Part shown: positions 14,701 through 23,695 of the stretch, piece by piece | How the letters are laid out: every line of letters begins with the position of its first letter | How positions within the stretch are numbered: the first letter of the stretch is position 1 | NCBI GenBank assembly: GCA_950097015.1 | Contig: CATNEN010000029.1 | Location: 5,165,501 to 5,229,500, forward strand | Direction: 5' to 3' | DNA: 64,000 nucleotides | From: Macrostomum hystrix | Taxonomy: Eukaryota; Platyhelminthes; Macrostomidae | Notes under the pieces: model-generated | Told to the model about the DNA's origin: nothing | Database searches by the model: none | What the model saw: only the letters and a program-made list of their open reading frames with translations | Position numbers and translations under genes: made by a program

Positions 14701-15809
14701 CAGAATGCAGCCGGGACAGTCGAGGCCGCTACAGTCATCGGCGTCCATGCAGTTCCACCAGGGCCGCGTGGCAACCGTCAGCCGGGCTGGCCTCGGCTCC
14801 GCCTCCGTGCACAGCGCCATGCGGCACACGAGAATTCCCAGTTGCGAGTTCGGCTGCGGCCCGGACTGGGCCTGACAACCTGGGCGAATGCCATCAATCA
14901 CTTCCCGGCTTCTATCGCCAGCAATGCTCTGACTACCATCACCTGGCTCCTCCGAGCCAACCCATCCAAGTCTACCCCTCCTCCGAGACAACCCCTCCTC
15001 CGAGACAACCCCTCCTCCGAGACAACCCCTCCTCCGAGACAACCCCTCCTCCGAGACAACCCCTCCTCCGAGACAACCCCTCCTCCGAGACAACCCCTCC
15101 TCCGAGACAACCCCTCCTCCGAGACAACCCCTCCTCCGAGACAACCCCTCCTCCGAGACAACCCCTCCTCCGAGACAACCCCTCCTCCGAGACAACCCCT
15201 CCTCCGAGACAACCCCTCCTCCGAGACAACCCCTCCTCCGAGACAACCCCTCCTCCGAGACAACCCCTCCTCCGAGACAACCCCTCCTCCGAGACAACCC
15301 CTCCTCCGAGACAACCCCTCCTCTGCACTCAACCCCTACTCCGCGCCCAACCACCCCTCCTCCACACCCAACCCCTCCTCAGAGACAACCCTCCTCCAAG
15401 TCAACCCTCCTACAAGCCAACCCCTCCTCCAAGCCAACCCTCCTCCGCACCCAACCCCTTCTCCGCACCCAACCCCTTCTCCGCACCCAACCCCTTCTCC
15501 GCACCCAACCCCTTCTCCGCACCCAACCCCTTCTCCGCACCCAACCCCGCATCCGCACCCAACCACTCCTCCGCACTCAACCCCACCTCCGCACCCAACA
15601 CCACCTCCGCACCCAACCCCTTCTCCGCACCCAACCCCGCATCCGCACCCAACCACTCCTCCGCACTCAACCCCACCTCCGCACTCAACCCCACCTCCGC
15701 ACCCAAACCCTCCTCCGCACCCACAACGCCTCCGCCCAGTTCTACCTACTCGAAAGGCATCGCTGCAGACGCTGACAAGCAGACGCTGGTCGTTATAGCC
15801 GGCTTCTGA
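4537..15809 (+). CDS. Delta-type Notch ligand (DSL/EGF transmembrane protein), 5' end outside window
   Basis: Single-pass membrane ligand that would bind Notch on neighbouring cells. Exons read from the sequence: 4537-4788, 5193-5247, 5670-5803, 6900-7087, 9388-9661, 13306-14044, then a last exon within 14704-15809. Every junction has GT and AG and compatible phase. Order of domains: end of the N-terminal region, a DSL domain (spacing as in CRLGFYGHSCQKQC...PRDDLLGHYSC), seven EGF repeats, a Leu/Ala-rich membrane helix followed by RRRKRR, and a cytoplasmic tail. EGF 1-2 have the short Delta-like spacing ending in GGLFCD. The first exon in view starts in the middle of a codon (needs 1 nt from upstream), so the signal peptide and most of the MNNL domain lie before position 1 or in an exon I could not find. 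The six firm exons give 546 whole codons. Delta rather than Jagged/Serrate is favoured because there is no cysteine-rich domain before the membrane helix. Every larger intron carries its own satellite array. Confidence 0.9.
4793..5035. repeat. 21-bp purine-rich array in Delta intron, about 11 copies
   Basis: Unit around GATAGGGAAGAGAGCTCTAG starting 4 bp after the DSL exon donor, so it lies against the splice site. Confidence 0.95.
5193..5247 (+). CDS. Delta exon: first half of EGF 1
   Basis: 55-nt micro-exon between TCTGCCCCGCAG and GCTGCAG|GTGAGT. Phase 1 in, phase 2 out. Encodes TCQPACVQGTCTGPNRC, the first part of a compact EGF repeat as directly follows DSL in Delta proteins. Confidence 0.88.
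5250..5640. repeat. Degenerate repeat-rich intron sequence
   Basis: Recurring CCCATT, GATTTCC and AGATCCCATT phrases at irregular distance suggest a decayed array. No gene seen. Confidence 0.4.
5670..5803 (+). CDS. Delta exon: rest of EGF 1 and EGF 2
   Basis: Acceptor AAACCGCAG, donor GATATTG|GTCAGT. Joined to the previous exon it reads SCFTGWRGANC and then EGF 2 with the typical ending CLCPPGYGGLFCD. The GGLFC turn at the end of EGF 2 is strongly conserved in Delta/Jagged ligands. Confidence 0.9.
6156..6288. repeat. 133-bp direct repeat, left copy
   Basis: Matches 6733-6865 with about two mismatches. The two copies bracket the 20-bp array in the same intron. Confidence 0.9.
6290..6732. repeat. 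20-bp array (ACCACAATCACACACAGATG), about 22 copies
   Basis: Tandem 20-mer, with 22-bp units where CA is duplicated. The same family fills 9780-10600 in a later intron of the same gene. Confidence 0.95.
6733..6865. repeat. 133-bp direct repeat, right copy
   Basis: Second copy, ending 34 bp before the EGF 3 exon. Confidence 0.9.
6900..7087 (+). CDS. Delta exon: EGF 3 and start of EGF 4
   Basis: Acceptor TTCAATAG, donor CTGACG|GTGAGG. Encodes EGF 3 (CQHNPNPCLHGGQC...CQCRPGYTGFHC) and the opening of EGF 4 (CSEPWGSCLNGGLC). The acceptor lies 34 bp after the second copy of a 133-bp direct repeat, and a 42-bp repeat array begins about 30 bp after the donor. Confidence 0.92.
7115..7478. repeat. 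42-bp array in Delta intron, about 9 copies
   Basis: Unit includes GTGAAGTTTGGTGGCTGCGA, alternating GGGTGCG/GGCTGCG. 42 is divisible by 3, so one frame stays open and appears to extend the EGF 3-4 exon; the intact GT donor at 7088 and EGF continuity argue against coding. Confidence 0.95.
7480..8040. other. AT-rich intron sequence without recognisable feature
   Basis: Unique, AT-rich, no long frame or repeat seen. Confidence 0.5.
8040..8615. repeat. About 25-bp array with TCTGTAAATCTCATTTGCCC
   Basis: Roughly 22 units whose length varies through C-tract length (CCCC to CCCCCC). Confidence 0.93.
8620..9235. other. Intron sequence, nothing recognised
   Basis: No coding or repeat signal that I can support. 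Confidence 0.4.
9238..9342. repeat. 22-bp array beside exon acceptor, about 5 copies
   Basis: Unit AGAGTGGGACAGACAGGTAG plus GG, ending about 45 bp upstream of the acceptor at 9387. Confidence 0.95.
9388..9661 (+). CDS. Delta exon: end of EGF 4, EGF 5 with poly-Gly, start of EGF 6
   Basis: Acceptor CATCCATCCAG ends at 9387 and is the one in phase 0 with the previous exon; donor GACAATG|GTGAGT. EGF 5 has about 11 consecutive glycines from a (GGC)n run near 9537-9571, between its third and fourth/fifth cysteines. The end of EGF 5 is CSCHPGWSGRGC, then EGF 6 begins with LNDCPEDYCDN. A 22-bp array ends about 45 bp before the acceptor. Confidence 0.9.
9780..10603. repeat. 20/22-bp array, same family as 6290-6732
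   Basis: About 40 units of ACCACAATCACACACAGATG and variants (AAAATC, GAGAAC, CATATG). The left part has the longer CACACACA form. Confidence 0.96.
10610..11715. other. Intron sequence without recognisable gene
   Basis: Mostly unique, with short G-runs near 11165-11176. Frames here are short and have no family resemblance. Confidence 0.4.
11716..11763. repeat. (GT)n microsatellite
   Basis: About 23 uninterrupted GT dinucleotides. Confidence 0.98.
11870..12872. repeat. 20-bp array (CCCAGACTCTCACACTCGCT), about 50 copies
   Basis: Highly regular, with CGCACC and CTCTAA variants and a duplicated internal block near 12420-12700. Confidence 0.97.
12873..13200. repeat. Related 20-bp array (CTCTCAAACTCGCATCTAGT), about 16 copies
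   Basis: Continues the previous array with a changed unit sharing CTCTCA.ACTCGC; occasional duplicated TCTAG gives 25-bp units. Confidence 0.95.
13306..14044 (+). CDS. Delta exon: EGF 6-7, membrane helix, start of cytoplasmic tail
   Basis: Acceptor ATATTGCAG. Completes EGF 6 (GGQCVDLVNRFQCIC) and carries EGF 7 (CRNLTCLNGGVC...CDCPAGLSGKFC). A linker of about 25 residues leads to a strongly hydrophobic helix rich in Leu and Ala, and RRRKRR forms the stop-transfer. The tail holds poly-Ser/Gly stretches and acidic DDNDDLADEDN. The frame meets a TAA at 14046-14048, but that TAA is part of ATGG|GTAAGA, a near-perfect donor, so I prefer splicing at 14044. If not spliced, the protein ends here. Confidence 0.88.
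14050..14700. other. Delta intron before the last exon, no feature seen
   Basis: AT-rich unique sequence, the only Delta intron here without a tandem array. Confidence 0.5.
14704..15809 (+). CDS. Probable last Delta exon: cytoplasmic tail, reading frame ambiguous
   Basis: Two acceptors are possible. CTCCAG at 14701-14703 joins in a frame with very high third-position GC that stops at 14873-14875 (56 further residues). AATGCAG at 14708-14710 joins in another frame that stays open through a 17-bp and an 18-bp repeat array and ends at TGA 15807-15809 with the non-repetitive end STYSKGIAADADKQTLVVI. The first frame looks coding up to about 14870, the second looks coding after it (PDNLGECHQSLPGFYRQQC). 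A one-base assembly error or real frameshift near 14850-14870 would join both. The hydrophobic C-terminus IAGF could bind a PDZ domain; this is a guess. ATTAAA follows at 16011. Confidence 0.45.
14983..15325. repeat. 17-bp array (CCCTCCTCCGAGACAAC), about 20 copies, in probable coding sequence
   Basis: Almost perfect copies. All three forward frames give the same 17-residue cycle (P, R, Q, L, D, N, S, E, T), so the array is stop-free in every frame. Confidence 0.97.
15440..15730. repeat. 18-bp array (TTCTCCGCACCCAACCCC), about 16 copies
   Basis: Pyrimidine/AC-rich 18-mers in the last Delta exon. In the frame that ends at 15809 it reads as SAPNPF-like repeats. Confidence 0.93.
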
Positions 15810-16010
15810 TCTAAAACCAAGCCAGACACATCGAAACCTTTAGAAAAACTAGTCGCGAGCAGCTCCTCACTCTCTATTTTTCTTCGACTTTGGCTTAGCC
15901 ATAAAAAATTGGAACACGCGCGCACACGCAGAACAATCAATATGCAATGTCGCACTTCGCACTCCCCCATATTATGAGTATAGAGCATAAAATGCTAATA
16001 GAAATGTTTT

Positions 16011-16016
16011 ATTAAA
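16011..16016 (+). terminator. Candidate poly(A) signal of the Delta gene
   Basis: ATTAAA about 200 bases after the later stop codon of the Delta gene, in an AT-rich stretch. No other AATAAA-type hexamer closer to the stop fits as well. Confidence 0.4.
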
Positions 16017-16569
16017 GAACTGGCTTACGGCTTTCTTGTCCTCAACTACCTCCAGTGAGTTCTCTGACTGGCCCAGCTTCAGATTCACAAAATTTATTTA
16101 TATTTTCTATATTTTAACAATAGACTTTTAAAGTCTAATTAGAAAACTGATAATTTTATACCAATGTGAGTGTTTACAATACTGATCAATATTTAATCTC
16201 CCCATTTACCAACCAGTTACATTGCTCCGCATAGATACATGCTTTATATAGATAAATATGCGGGGAAAAATATCGAATGTCAGCTTGTTCATGTACTGCA
16301 ATGCTTATCCAGGTGTGTTTAAGTATTTTATGTCGAAATTGTAAGATCCGGTTATATATGAAATAATTGTAAGCCTTGGCACATGACCCTTGAACGCCCT
16401 AACAGTACACTGTCATAATAATCATAATAAATAATTAATCAAGTGACACTTCGTTTTAGTGGCAGTCGACCCACAACCAGTCTGAGTTACACAGAAACAC
16501 ACTCAGGCAGGGTGTGTACATACTCGTATGCCGTGACTTTCTCATTGTCAGTTGTTGAATTTATTAAAA

Positions 16570-16757
16570 ACTGATTGATCAGTCCGTGGACTGGGGGGGG
16601 ACGCCACACCCACCCTCAATTACCCCAGCTAATGCTGGTACCCATTTAACAGCTGGGTGATCTGAAGCAATGCTTCAATGATTCGAATTTATCCATGGGG
16701 TATGGGAATCGAACCATTGACCTTCAAGTCGTCTATCAACTAGGCTACAGGCCCTAG
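16570..16757 (-). mobile_element. tRNA-derived SINE
   Basis: On the minus strand, an A box (TAGCCTAGTTGATAG, 16733-16747) and a perfect B box (GGTTCGATTCC, 16705-16715) are spaced as in a tRNA, followed by a tRNA-unrelated part with TGGGTACCAGCATTAGCTGG. There is no foldable acceptor stem partner at the 3' side, so this is a SINE head and not a tRNA gene. Confidence 0.65.
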
Positions 16758-17500
16758 CACTGCATAGAATGACACAGCAGAAATGTTAGCAGAAGTTTGT
16801 TTGTTTCGAAATTTCTCACTTGTCACCTCGTCACAGATCCAGTCAAACTGGAATATTCCCACCAGAAATAGCTAGAGAACATAAACTCACACGCAATCAC
16901 TGCTACCCAAAGTCTACTAGCGTTGATAAAGTCATTTTGTTTATGAATTCTCTCGTCTTAATTGTTGCTTCTTCTCCAATAAAGAAAAAGTACTATTATA
17001 TTATATATCTCATAAAGTGTTAGTTGATAAAAATATTAATATGGATTGTCTTAAACTTTAACGGCGCTTAAAGTACATAAAAAAAGGCTGAAAGCCGCCA
17101 GTGAGAGAGTTCACTTCAGGACAGACAAACAATCAGATAAGGCCTATTTTAGCGTCACTTGTGCGCCCATTGATAAACACTTTAAACAGAAACTGTTCTG
17201 CCAAAAGGACATAAAAACTGTTTATCTAAAAGAAAAATATTCTAAAAGGCCTAGAACTAGAAGTTTCCTGATTAAGCCACTATCCAGGTTGAAGCAAATT
17301 AGCTGAGTTAGCAAATTGGCAATAGAGCTAGCTCTACTGAATAAATTATAGAACACTCTATTTTTTTACAAAATAACGCTTCACAGTGCTTAAGTACTGA
17401 TGCATCATCTTAGCGAGAGAAGCTAGCCTACACACGGAAACTTGTACATTAGTTTAGACTTTCATCATTTTTTGCCGGAAGGCAGTGTACAGTCTTGAAG

Positions 17501-17540
17501 CTATTTATAGAAGCTAGGAATCGCTTTCTATTTTTAGCTC
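17501..17540 (-). promoter_or_regulatory. TATA-like box plus GAGCTAAAAATAG motif
   Basis: CTATAAATAG (17501-17510) and a 24-bp segment (17517-17540) that matches 32393-32416, upstream of peptide gene copy 1, with one mismatch. No precursor-like frame is found downstream, so its role is unknown. Confidence 0.3.
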
Positions 17541-18059
17541 TAGCCAACTTCAGCACAGAGCCGAATGCCTGGCGGGGTCAGGTCGAGAGCCTGAGAGATG
17601 ACGCGCATCTTGTTGAAAATGCAGAATGCTGAAATTACAAAACGCGTTTCTATACTAGATTGTCTAAAGTGGATTGGAATGCAAGCAAACACTTTTTTGT
17701 TCTGCATTGAACAATAGAATATTCTGGAATGCGAACTGCTTCCACGTTAAAACAAATATTTTTTTCTCCATCTTCGTTTGTTTATAAATGAAAATTGCAT
17801 TTATTAGCGCAAGGCAACACCAATGTCCAGCAATTGTGTTTTTGTCTGCTAGTAGAAAGTAGCCATAGCTAATATAGTAAATGCAAAAAGCTAAAGCAAT
17901 TCTCAAACAAAGACTAGAAATGTGTTATTAAATACTAGTGATTATTAAACGGAGCTCGTAATTAATAGTCAAACAGAAGTTGTTAGTCAACTTCTTTAGA
18001 AATTTCTGTCATTGCTTGTAATTTTCATTAAAAAGCCAGTAAATGCCATTGAAACGTAA

Positions 18060-18440
18060 TAGTAGCCAGAAAAAAGTTAGTAATTGCTAGTGAAACCTAG
18101 TAATCGCCAGTAAAAGCTAGTAATTGCCAGTAAAAGCTAGTAATTGCTAGTGAAACCTAGTAATCGCCAGTAAAAGCTAGTAATTGCTAGTGAAACCTAG
18201 TAATCGCCAGTAAAAGCTAGTAATTGCCAGTAAAAGCTAGTAATTGCTAGTGAAACCTAGTAATCGCCAGTAAAAGCTAGTAATTGCCAGTAAAAGCTAG
18301 TAATTGCTAGTGAAACCTAGTAATCGCCAGTAAAAGCTAGTAATTGCCAGTAAAAGCTAGTAATTGCTAGTGAAACCTAGTAATCGCCAGTAAAAGCTAG
18401 TAATTGCCAGTAAAAGCTAGTAATTGCTAGTGAAAGCAAG
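18060..18440. repeat. 20-bp array with 60-bp higher-order unit
   Basis: GCTAGTAATTGCCAGTAAAA and two variants alternate in a regular three-part order, so the repeated block is 60 bp. Confidence 0.95.
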
Positions 18441-18649
18441 TGAAAATTGAAATCCATGGTCTTAATGTTGATGTCCTTCTTCCAAGCCAACCCTTTGACT
18501 TGCGTGGGTGTCTGTAACACGTGGTGTCAGGTTTAGTCTAAGTTCAAATTTGCCTCGCATTACAACATACCCAGTCAAGAATAAATTTGAATTCGTTAAA
18601 GAACTACGAGTACTTCCAGATCTATTTCCTTTTATTTTCCTGAAAAAAA

Positions 18650-19490
18650 CTGGTCATCAGTACCGAAATTTCTAGCTCCAAAGTCCTTTTTTAAGTCCGA
18701 AAGTTCTTTAGTCTCAAAGTTCTTTAGTCCCAAAGTTCTTTAGTCTCAAAGTTCTTTAGTCCCAAAGTTCTTTAGTCCTGAAGTTCTTTAGTCCCAAAGT
18801 TCTTTAGTCCCAAAGTTCTTTAGTCCCAAAGTTATTTAGTCCCAAAGTTCTTTAGTCCCAAAGTTCTTTAGTCCCAAAGTTCTTTAGTCCCAAAGTTCTT
18901 TAGTCCCAAAGTTCTTTAGTCCCAAAGTTCTTTAGTCCCAAAGTTCTTTAGTCCCAAAGTTATTTAGTCCCAAAGTTCTTTAGTCCTGAAGTTCTTTAGT
19001 CCCAAAGTTATTTAGTCCCAAAGTTCTTTAGTCCTGAAGTTCTTTAGTCCCAAAGTTATTTAGTCCCAAAGTTCTTTAGTCCCAAAGTTATTTAGTCCCA
19101 AAGTTCTTTAGTCCCAAAGTTATTTAGTCCTGAAGTTCTTTAGTCCCAAAGTTCTTTAGTCCCAAAGTTCTTTAGTCCCAAAGTTCTTTAGTCCCAAAGT
19201 TCTTTAGTCCCAAAGTTATTTAGTCCCAAAGTTCTTTAGTCCTGAAGTTCTTTAGTCCCAAAGTTATTTAGTCCCAAAGTTCTTTAGTCCTGAAGTTCTT
19301 TAGTCCCAAAGTTATTTAGTCCCAAAGTTATTTAGTCCCAAAGTTATTTAGTCCCAAAGTTATTTAGTCCCAAAGTTATTTAGTCCCAAAGTTATTTAGT
19401 CCCAAAGTTCTTTAGTCCCAAAGTTATTTAGTCCCAAATTTCTTTAGTCCCAAAGTTCTTTAGTCCCAAAGTTCTTTAGTCCCGAAGAAA
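18650..19490. repeat. 16-bp array (CCCAAAGTTCTTTAGT), about 52 copies
   Basis: Variants GTTATTTAGT and CCTGAAG are scattered and partly clustered in repeated blocks. Confidence 0.97.
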
Positions 19491-19619
19491 AAAGCTGCGA
19501 ATGATGAAACTAATGTCAGACCGAGTTTATCCATTCGTGTTATCTCAAATGACGCAATTGCTCAGACAAATATCGCAGAAGGTTAAAACGGTGCTTTTAA
19601 AGTAGGAAGGATCTATCTA

Positions 19620-19745
19620 GCTAGCTAGCCAAGTCATAGGTTGAGAGGTCAGAGTTCAAAGTCAATGCCTACAGCTGGCAGTGCAAGTTATAAAATTCTG
19701 ACTCGACTGTGCCTCGGGTGTGACGGCCCTACGACACTTATTTTC
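19620..19745 (+). mobile_element. Degenerate tRNA-derived SINE-like copy
   Basis: TAGCCAAGTCATAGGTTGAG resembles an A-box region and GAGTTCAAAGTC a decayed B box; a body with CTGGCAGTGCAAG and TGACGGCCCTACGAC follows. Weak by eye. Confidence 0.35.
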
Positions 19746-19969
19746 ACCTCTCAAGACAAAAGTCTTGATCCCAATCAAGACTTATTGCTTTGATTTATTC
19801 ACAGGAAAATTGCTTTTCCTGAAATTCTTATTAGAAATCCTACTTGAAGTATAAACATCATCACGCAGAATCCCAATCCATATCTCAACTTCTCTTCCCA
19901 GTAGAACCGCAGTCCCTACTCAATGGAGTTTTAATGCATCATTCATTATCGATGACATCTCAATTTAAA

Positions 19970-20265
19970 TCCCAAATCGATCGAATCCTGATTCTAATCC
20001 CAAATCTATCAAATCCTGATTCTAATCCCAAGTCTATCAATTCCTGATTCTAATCCCAAATCTATCAGATCCTGATTCTAATCCCAAATCTATCAGATCC
20101 TGATTCTAATCCCAAATCTATCAGATCCTGATTCTAATCCCAAATCTATCAAATCCTGATTAAAACTCCAAATCTATCAAATCCTGATTCTAATCCCAAA
20201 TCTATCAAATCCTGATTCAAACTCCAAATCTACCAAATCCCAGTTCACATCCCCAATTCATAAAT
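19970..20265. repeat. 28-bp array, about 10 copies
   Basis: Unit contains GATCCTGATTCTAATCCCAA; the last units decay. Confidence 0.92.
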
Positions 20266-20630
20266 ACCAACGCAAATCCCAAATCTGGAAAAACCCGATT
20301 CCTGAGGCATCAGCCTTAAAAAAATTGTGCCTTTTTCAAGCCATTTTTGTCAGCGATCTTTTTAAAATATGCAGCCTTGCCCCTAAATGGACTATTTTAG
20401 TGGTTTTTCGCTCGCTTTGACTGACAACTGCGGCTGCCGCGACTACGTATTGCCGGACATTCATCAGGCTTTCACTTTCAGCTGTCGCTGTCCTTTTTTA
20501 GGGAAATGAAAGTGCAGATGAGGCATTCTAAATTATCGCACCTAAGGTCCACGTTAAATTGGGAACTAATATATACCAGCTGTACCAAAATGTTTAAATT
20601 GGCGCTAAATGGAACTTCTATTCCTCCACT
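20266..20630. other. Intergenic, nothing recognised
   Basis: Unique sequence between two arrays. Confidence 0.4.
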
Positions 20631-20634
20631 ACAA

Positions 20635-22440
20635 TCTCCTGAATCTTTGTCTCCTGAATCTCTCCCTCATGAATCTCTCTCCTGAATCTCGCTCTCCTGA
20701 ATCTCTCTCTCCTGAATCTCTCTCTCCTGAAACTCTCTCCTTATCCCTGTCCTGAATCTCTCTCTCCTGAATCTCTCTCTCCTGAATCTCTCTCTCCTAA
20801 ATCTCTCTCTCCTGAATCTCTCTCTCCTGAATCTCTCTCCTGAATCTCTCTCCTGAATCTCTCTCCTGAATCTCCTTCCTGAATCCGTGTCCTGAATTTC
20901 TCTCTCCTGAATCTCTGTCTCCTGAAACTCTCTCCTTATCCCTGTCCTGAATCTCTCTCTCCTGAATCTCTCTCCTGAATCTCTCTCTCCTGAAACTCTC
21001 TCCTGAATCTCTCTCCTTATCCCTGTCCTGAATCTCTGTCTCCTGAATCTCTCTCTCCTGAATCTCTGTCTCCTGAATCTCTCTCTCCTGAATCTCTGTC
21101 TCCTGAATATCTGTCTCCTGAATCTCTCTCTCCTGAAACTCTCTCCTGAATCTCTCTCCTTATCCCTGTCCTGAATCTCTGTCTCCTGAATCTCTCTCTC
21201 CTGAATCTCTGTCTCCTGAATCTCTCTCTCCTGAATCTCTGTCTCCTGAATATCTGTCTCCTGAATCTCTGTCTCCTGAATCTCTCTCTCCTGAATCTCT
21301 CTCCTGAATCTCTCTCCTGAATCTCTTTCCTGAATCCGTGTCCTGAATCTCTGTCTCCTGAATCTCTGTCTCCTGAATCCCTGTCCTGAAAATCTCTCTC
21401 CTGAATCTCTCTCTCCTGAATCTCTCTCTCCTGAATCTCTCCCTCCTGAATCTCTCTCCTTATCCCTGTCCTGAATCTCTCTCTCCTGAATCTCTCTCTC
21501 CGGAATCTCTCTCTCCTGAAACTCTCTCCTGAATCTCTCTCTCCAGAACCTCTCTTATGTATCCCTGTCCTGAATCTCTCTCCTTATCCCTGTCCTGAAT
21601 CTCTCTCTCCAGAACCTCTCTCATGTATCCCTGTCCTGAATCTCTCTCCTTATCCCTGTCCTGAATCTCTCTCTCCTGAATCTCTCTCTCCTGAATCTCT
21701 CTCTCCTAAATCTCTCTCTCCTGAATCTCTCTCCTGAATCTCCTTCCTGAATCCGTGTCCTGAATTTCTCTCTCCTGAATCTTTGTCTCCTGAATATCGG
21801 TCTCCTGAATCTCTCTCTCCTGAATCTCTCTCCTGAATCTCTTTCCTGAATCCGTGTCCTGAATCTCTGTCTCCTGAATCTCTGTCTCCTAAATCCCTGT
21901 CCTGAAAATCTCTCTCCTGAATCTCTTTCCTGAATCCAAGTCCTGTATCTCTGTCTCCTGAATCATTGTCTCCTGAATCTCGGTCTCCTGAATTTCTCTC
22001 CCGAATCTCTGTCTCCTGAATCCCTCTCCTGAATCTCTCTCCTGAAAATCTCTCTCCTGAATCTCTCTCTCCTGAATCTCTTTCCTGAATCCGCGTCCTG
22101 AATCTATGTCTTGAATCTCTTTCCTGAATCCGCGTCCTCAATCCCTGTCCTGAATCTCTCTCCTGAATCCTTGTTCTGAATCTCTCTCTTGAATCCCTGT
22201 CCTGAATCTCTTTCCTGAATACGTGTCCTGAATCTCTCTCTCCTGAATCTCTCTCTCCTGAATCTCTCTCTCCTGAATCCCTGTCCTGAATCTCTGTCTC
22301 CTGAATATCTTTCCTGAATCCGTGTCCTGAATCTCTCTCTCCTGAGTCCCTGTCCTGAATCTCTGTCTCCTGAATATCTTTCCTGAATCCGTGTCCTGAA
22401 TCTCTCTCTCCTGAATCTCTCTTGTGAAAGTCTTTCTCCT
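20635..22440. repeat. 13-16 bp array with TCTCTCTCCTGAA, about 115 copies
   Basis: Irregular unit length (TCTCTCC, TCTGTCTCC, TTTCC and TATCCCTGTCC variants) with larger repeated blocks. Confidence 0.95.
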
Positions 22441-22830
22441 GATAACTTACTCACTAAACTGTTTAGAATCCGGATCAAACCAGTTTTAGACAGACTTGAG
22501 GTCAAGCGGCACTCAAAATTGCTCAAATATAGTTCGGAATTCTTTTTTTTGAACTTTTTCTTGCTTAAACACATTTTTGGTCTTATGTAACTGAAATATC
22601 GGTTGTCGTGTCAAAAACTGTTTATATCGAGCTGATCGTATAGATAATAGCAAACAGACCAGAGTATTAAAGAACGTGTAACAGGGATGCTCACATACTC
22701 ATTATAGAAAATAGTTGGCACAAGCAGGTCCATGCAACGTGCTTCAGTATCATTCTGTATCGTGTTTTTAACAAGCTGTTTGTACCGACAGAATGAAACA
22801 AAGTCTAAGTGCAATGTCGCTTTTCATTTC
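22441..22830. other. Intergenic, nothing recognised
   Basis: Unique AT-rich sequence. Confidence 0.4.
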
Positions 22831-22839
22831 AATTCTAAT

Positions 22840-23695
22840 CTCTTTAAATTCCCAATCCATTCTCATTAGAACCCCAATCCATTCTCATTTGAATCCCAAT
22901 CCATTCTCATTAGAACCCCAATCCATTCTCATTTGAATCCCAATCCATTCTCATTAGAGTCCCAATCCATTTCCATTAGAGTCCCAATCCATTCCTATTA
23001 GAATCCCAATCCATTTCCATTAGAATCCCAATCCATTTCCATTAGAATCCCAATCCATTCCCATTAGAGTCCCAATCCATTCCTATTAGAGTCCCAATCC
23101 ATTCCCATTAGAGTCCCAATCCATTTCCATTAGAGTCCCAATCCATTCCTATTAGAATCCCAATCCATTCCCATTAGAATCCCAATCCATTTCCATTAGA
23201 GTCCCAATCCATTCCCATTAGAATCCCAATCCATTCCCATTAGAATCCCAATCCATTTCCATTAGAATCCCAATCCATTCCGATTAGAATCCCAATCCAT
23301 TCCCATTAGAATCCCAATCCATTCCCATTAGAATCCCAATCCATTTCCATTGGAATCCCAATCCATTCCCATTAGAGTCCCAATCCGTTCCCATTAGAGT
23401 CCCAATCCATTCCCATTGGAATCCCAATCCATTCCCATTAGAGTCCCAATCCATTCCCATTAGAATCCCAATCCATTCCCATTAGAGTCCCAATCCATTC
23501 CCATTAGAGTCCCAATCCGTTCCCATTAGAGTCCCAATCCATTCCCATTAGAATCCCAATCCATTCCCATTGGAATCCCAATCCATTCCCATTAGAGTCC
23601 CAATCCATTCCCATTAGAGTCCCAATCCGTTCCCATTAGAGTCCCAATCCATTCCCATTAGAGTCCCAATCCATTCCTATAAGAATCCCAATCCC
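22840..23695. repeat. 22-bp array, about 38 copies
   Basis: Unit CATTAGAATCCCAATCCATT plus CC; GAGTCCC and GGAATCCC variants. Confidence 0.96.

Larger units (their letters stand above)
16017..18040. other. AT-rich intergenic sequence with one SINE and a promoter-like motif pair
   Basis: Apart from the SINE at 16570-16757 and the TATA-like site at 17501-17510 beside GAGCTAAAAATAG at 17528-17540, no gene is recognisable. Confidence 0.5.

Noticed and set aside
14599-15354. 251-codon minus-strand frame opposite the Delta tail
   Set aside because: Mostly the 17-bp array in antisense (RRRGCLGGGVVSEEGL cycle); no family resemblance.
16690-16757. Functional tRNA gene on the minus strand
   Set aside because: A and B boxes are present but acceptor-stem pairing is not; the following body is SINE-like.
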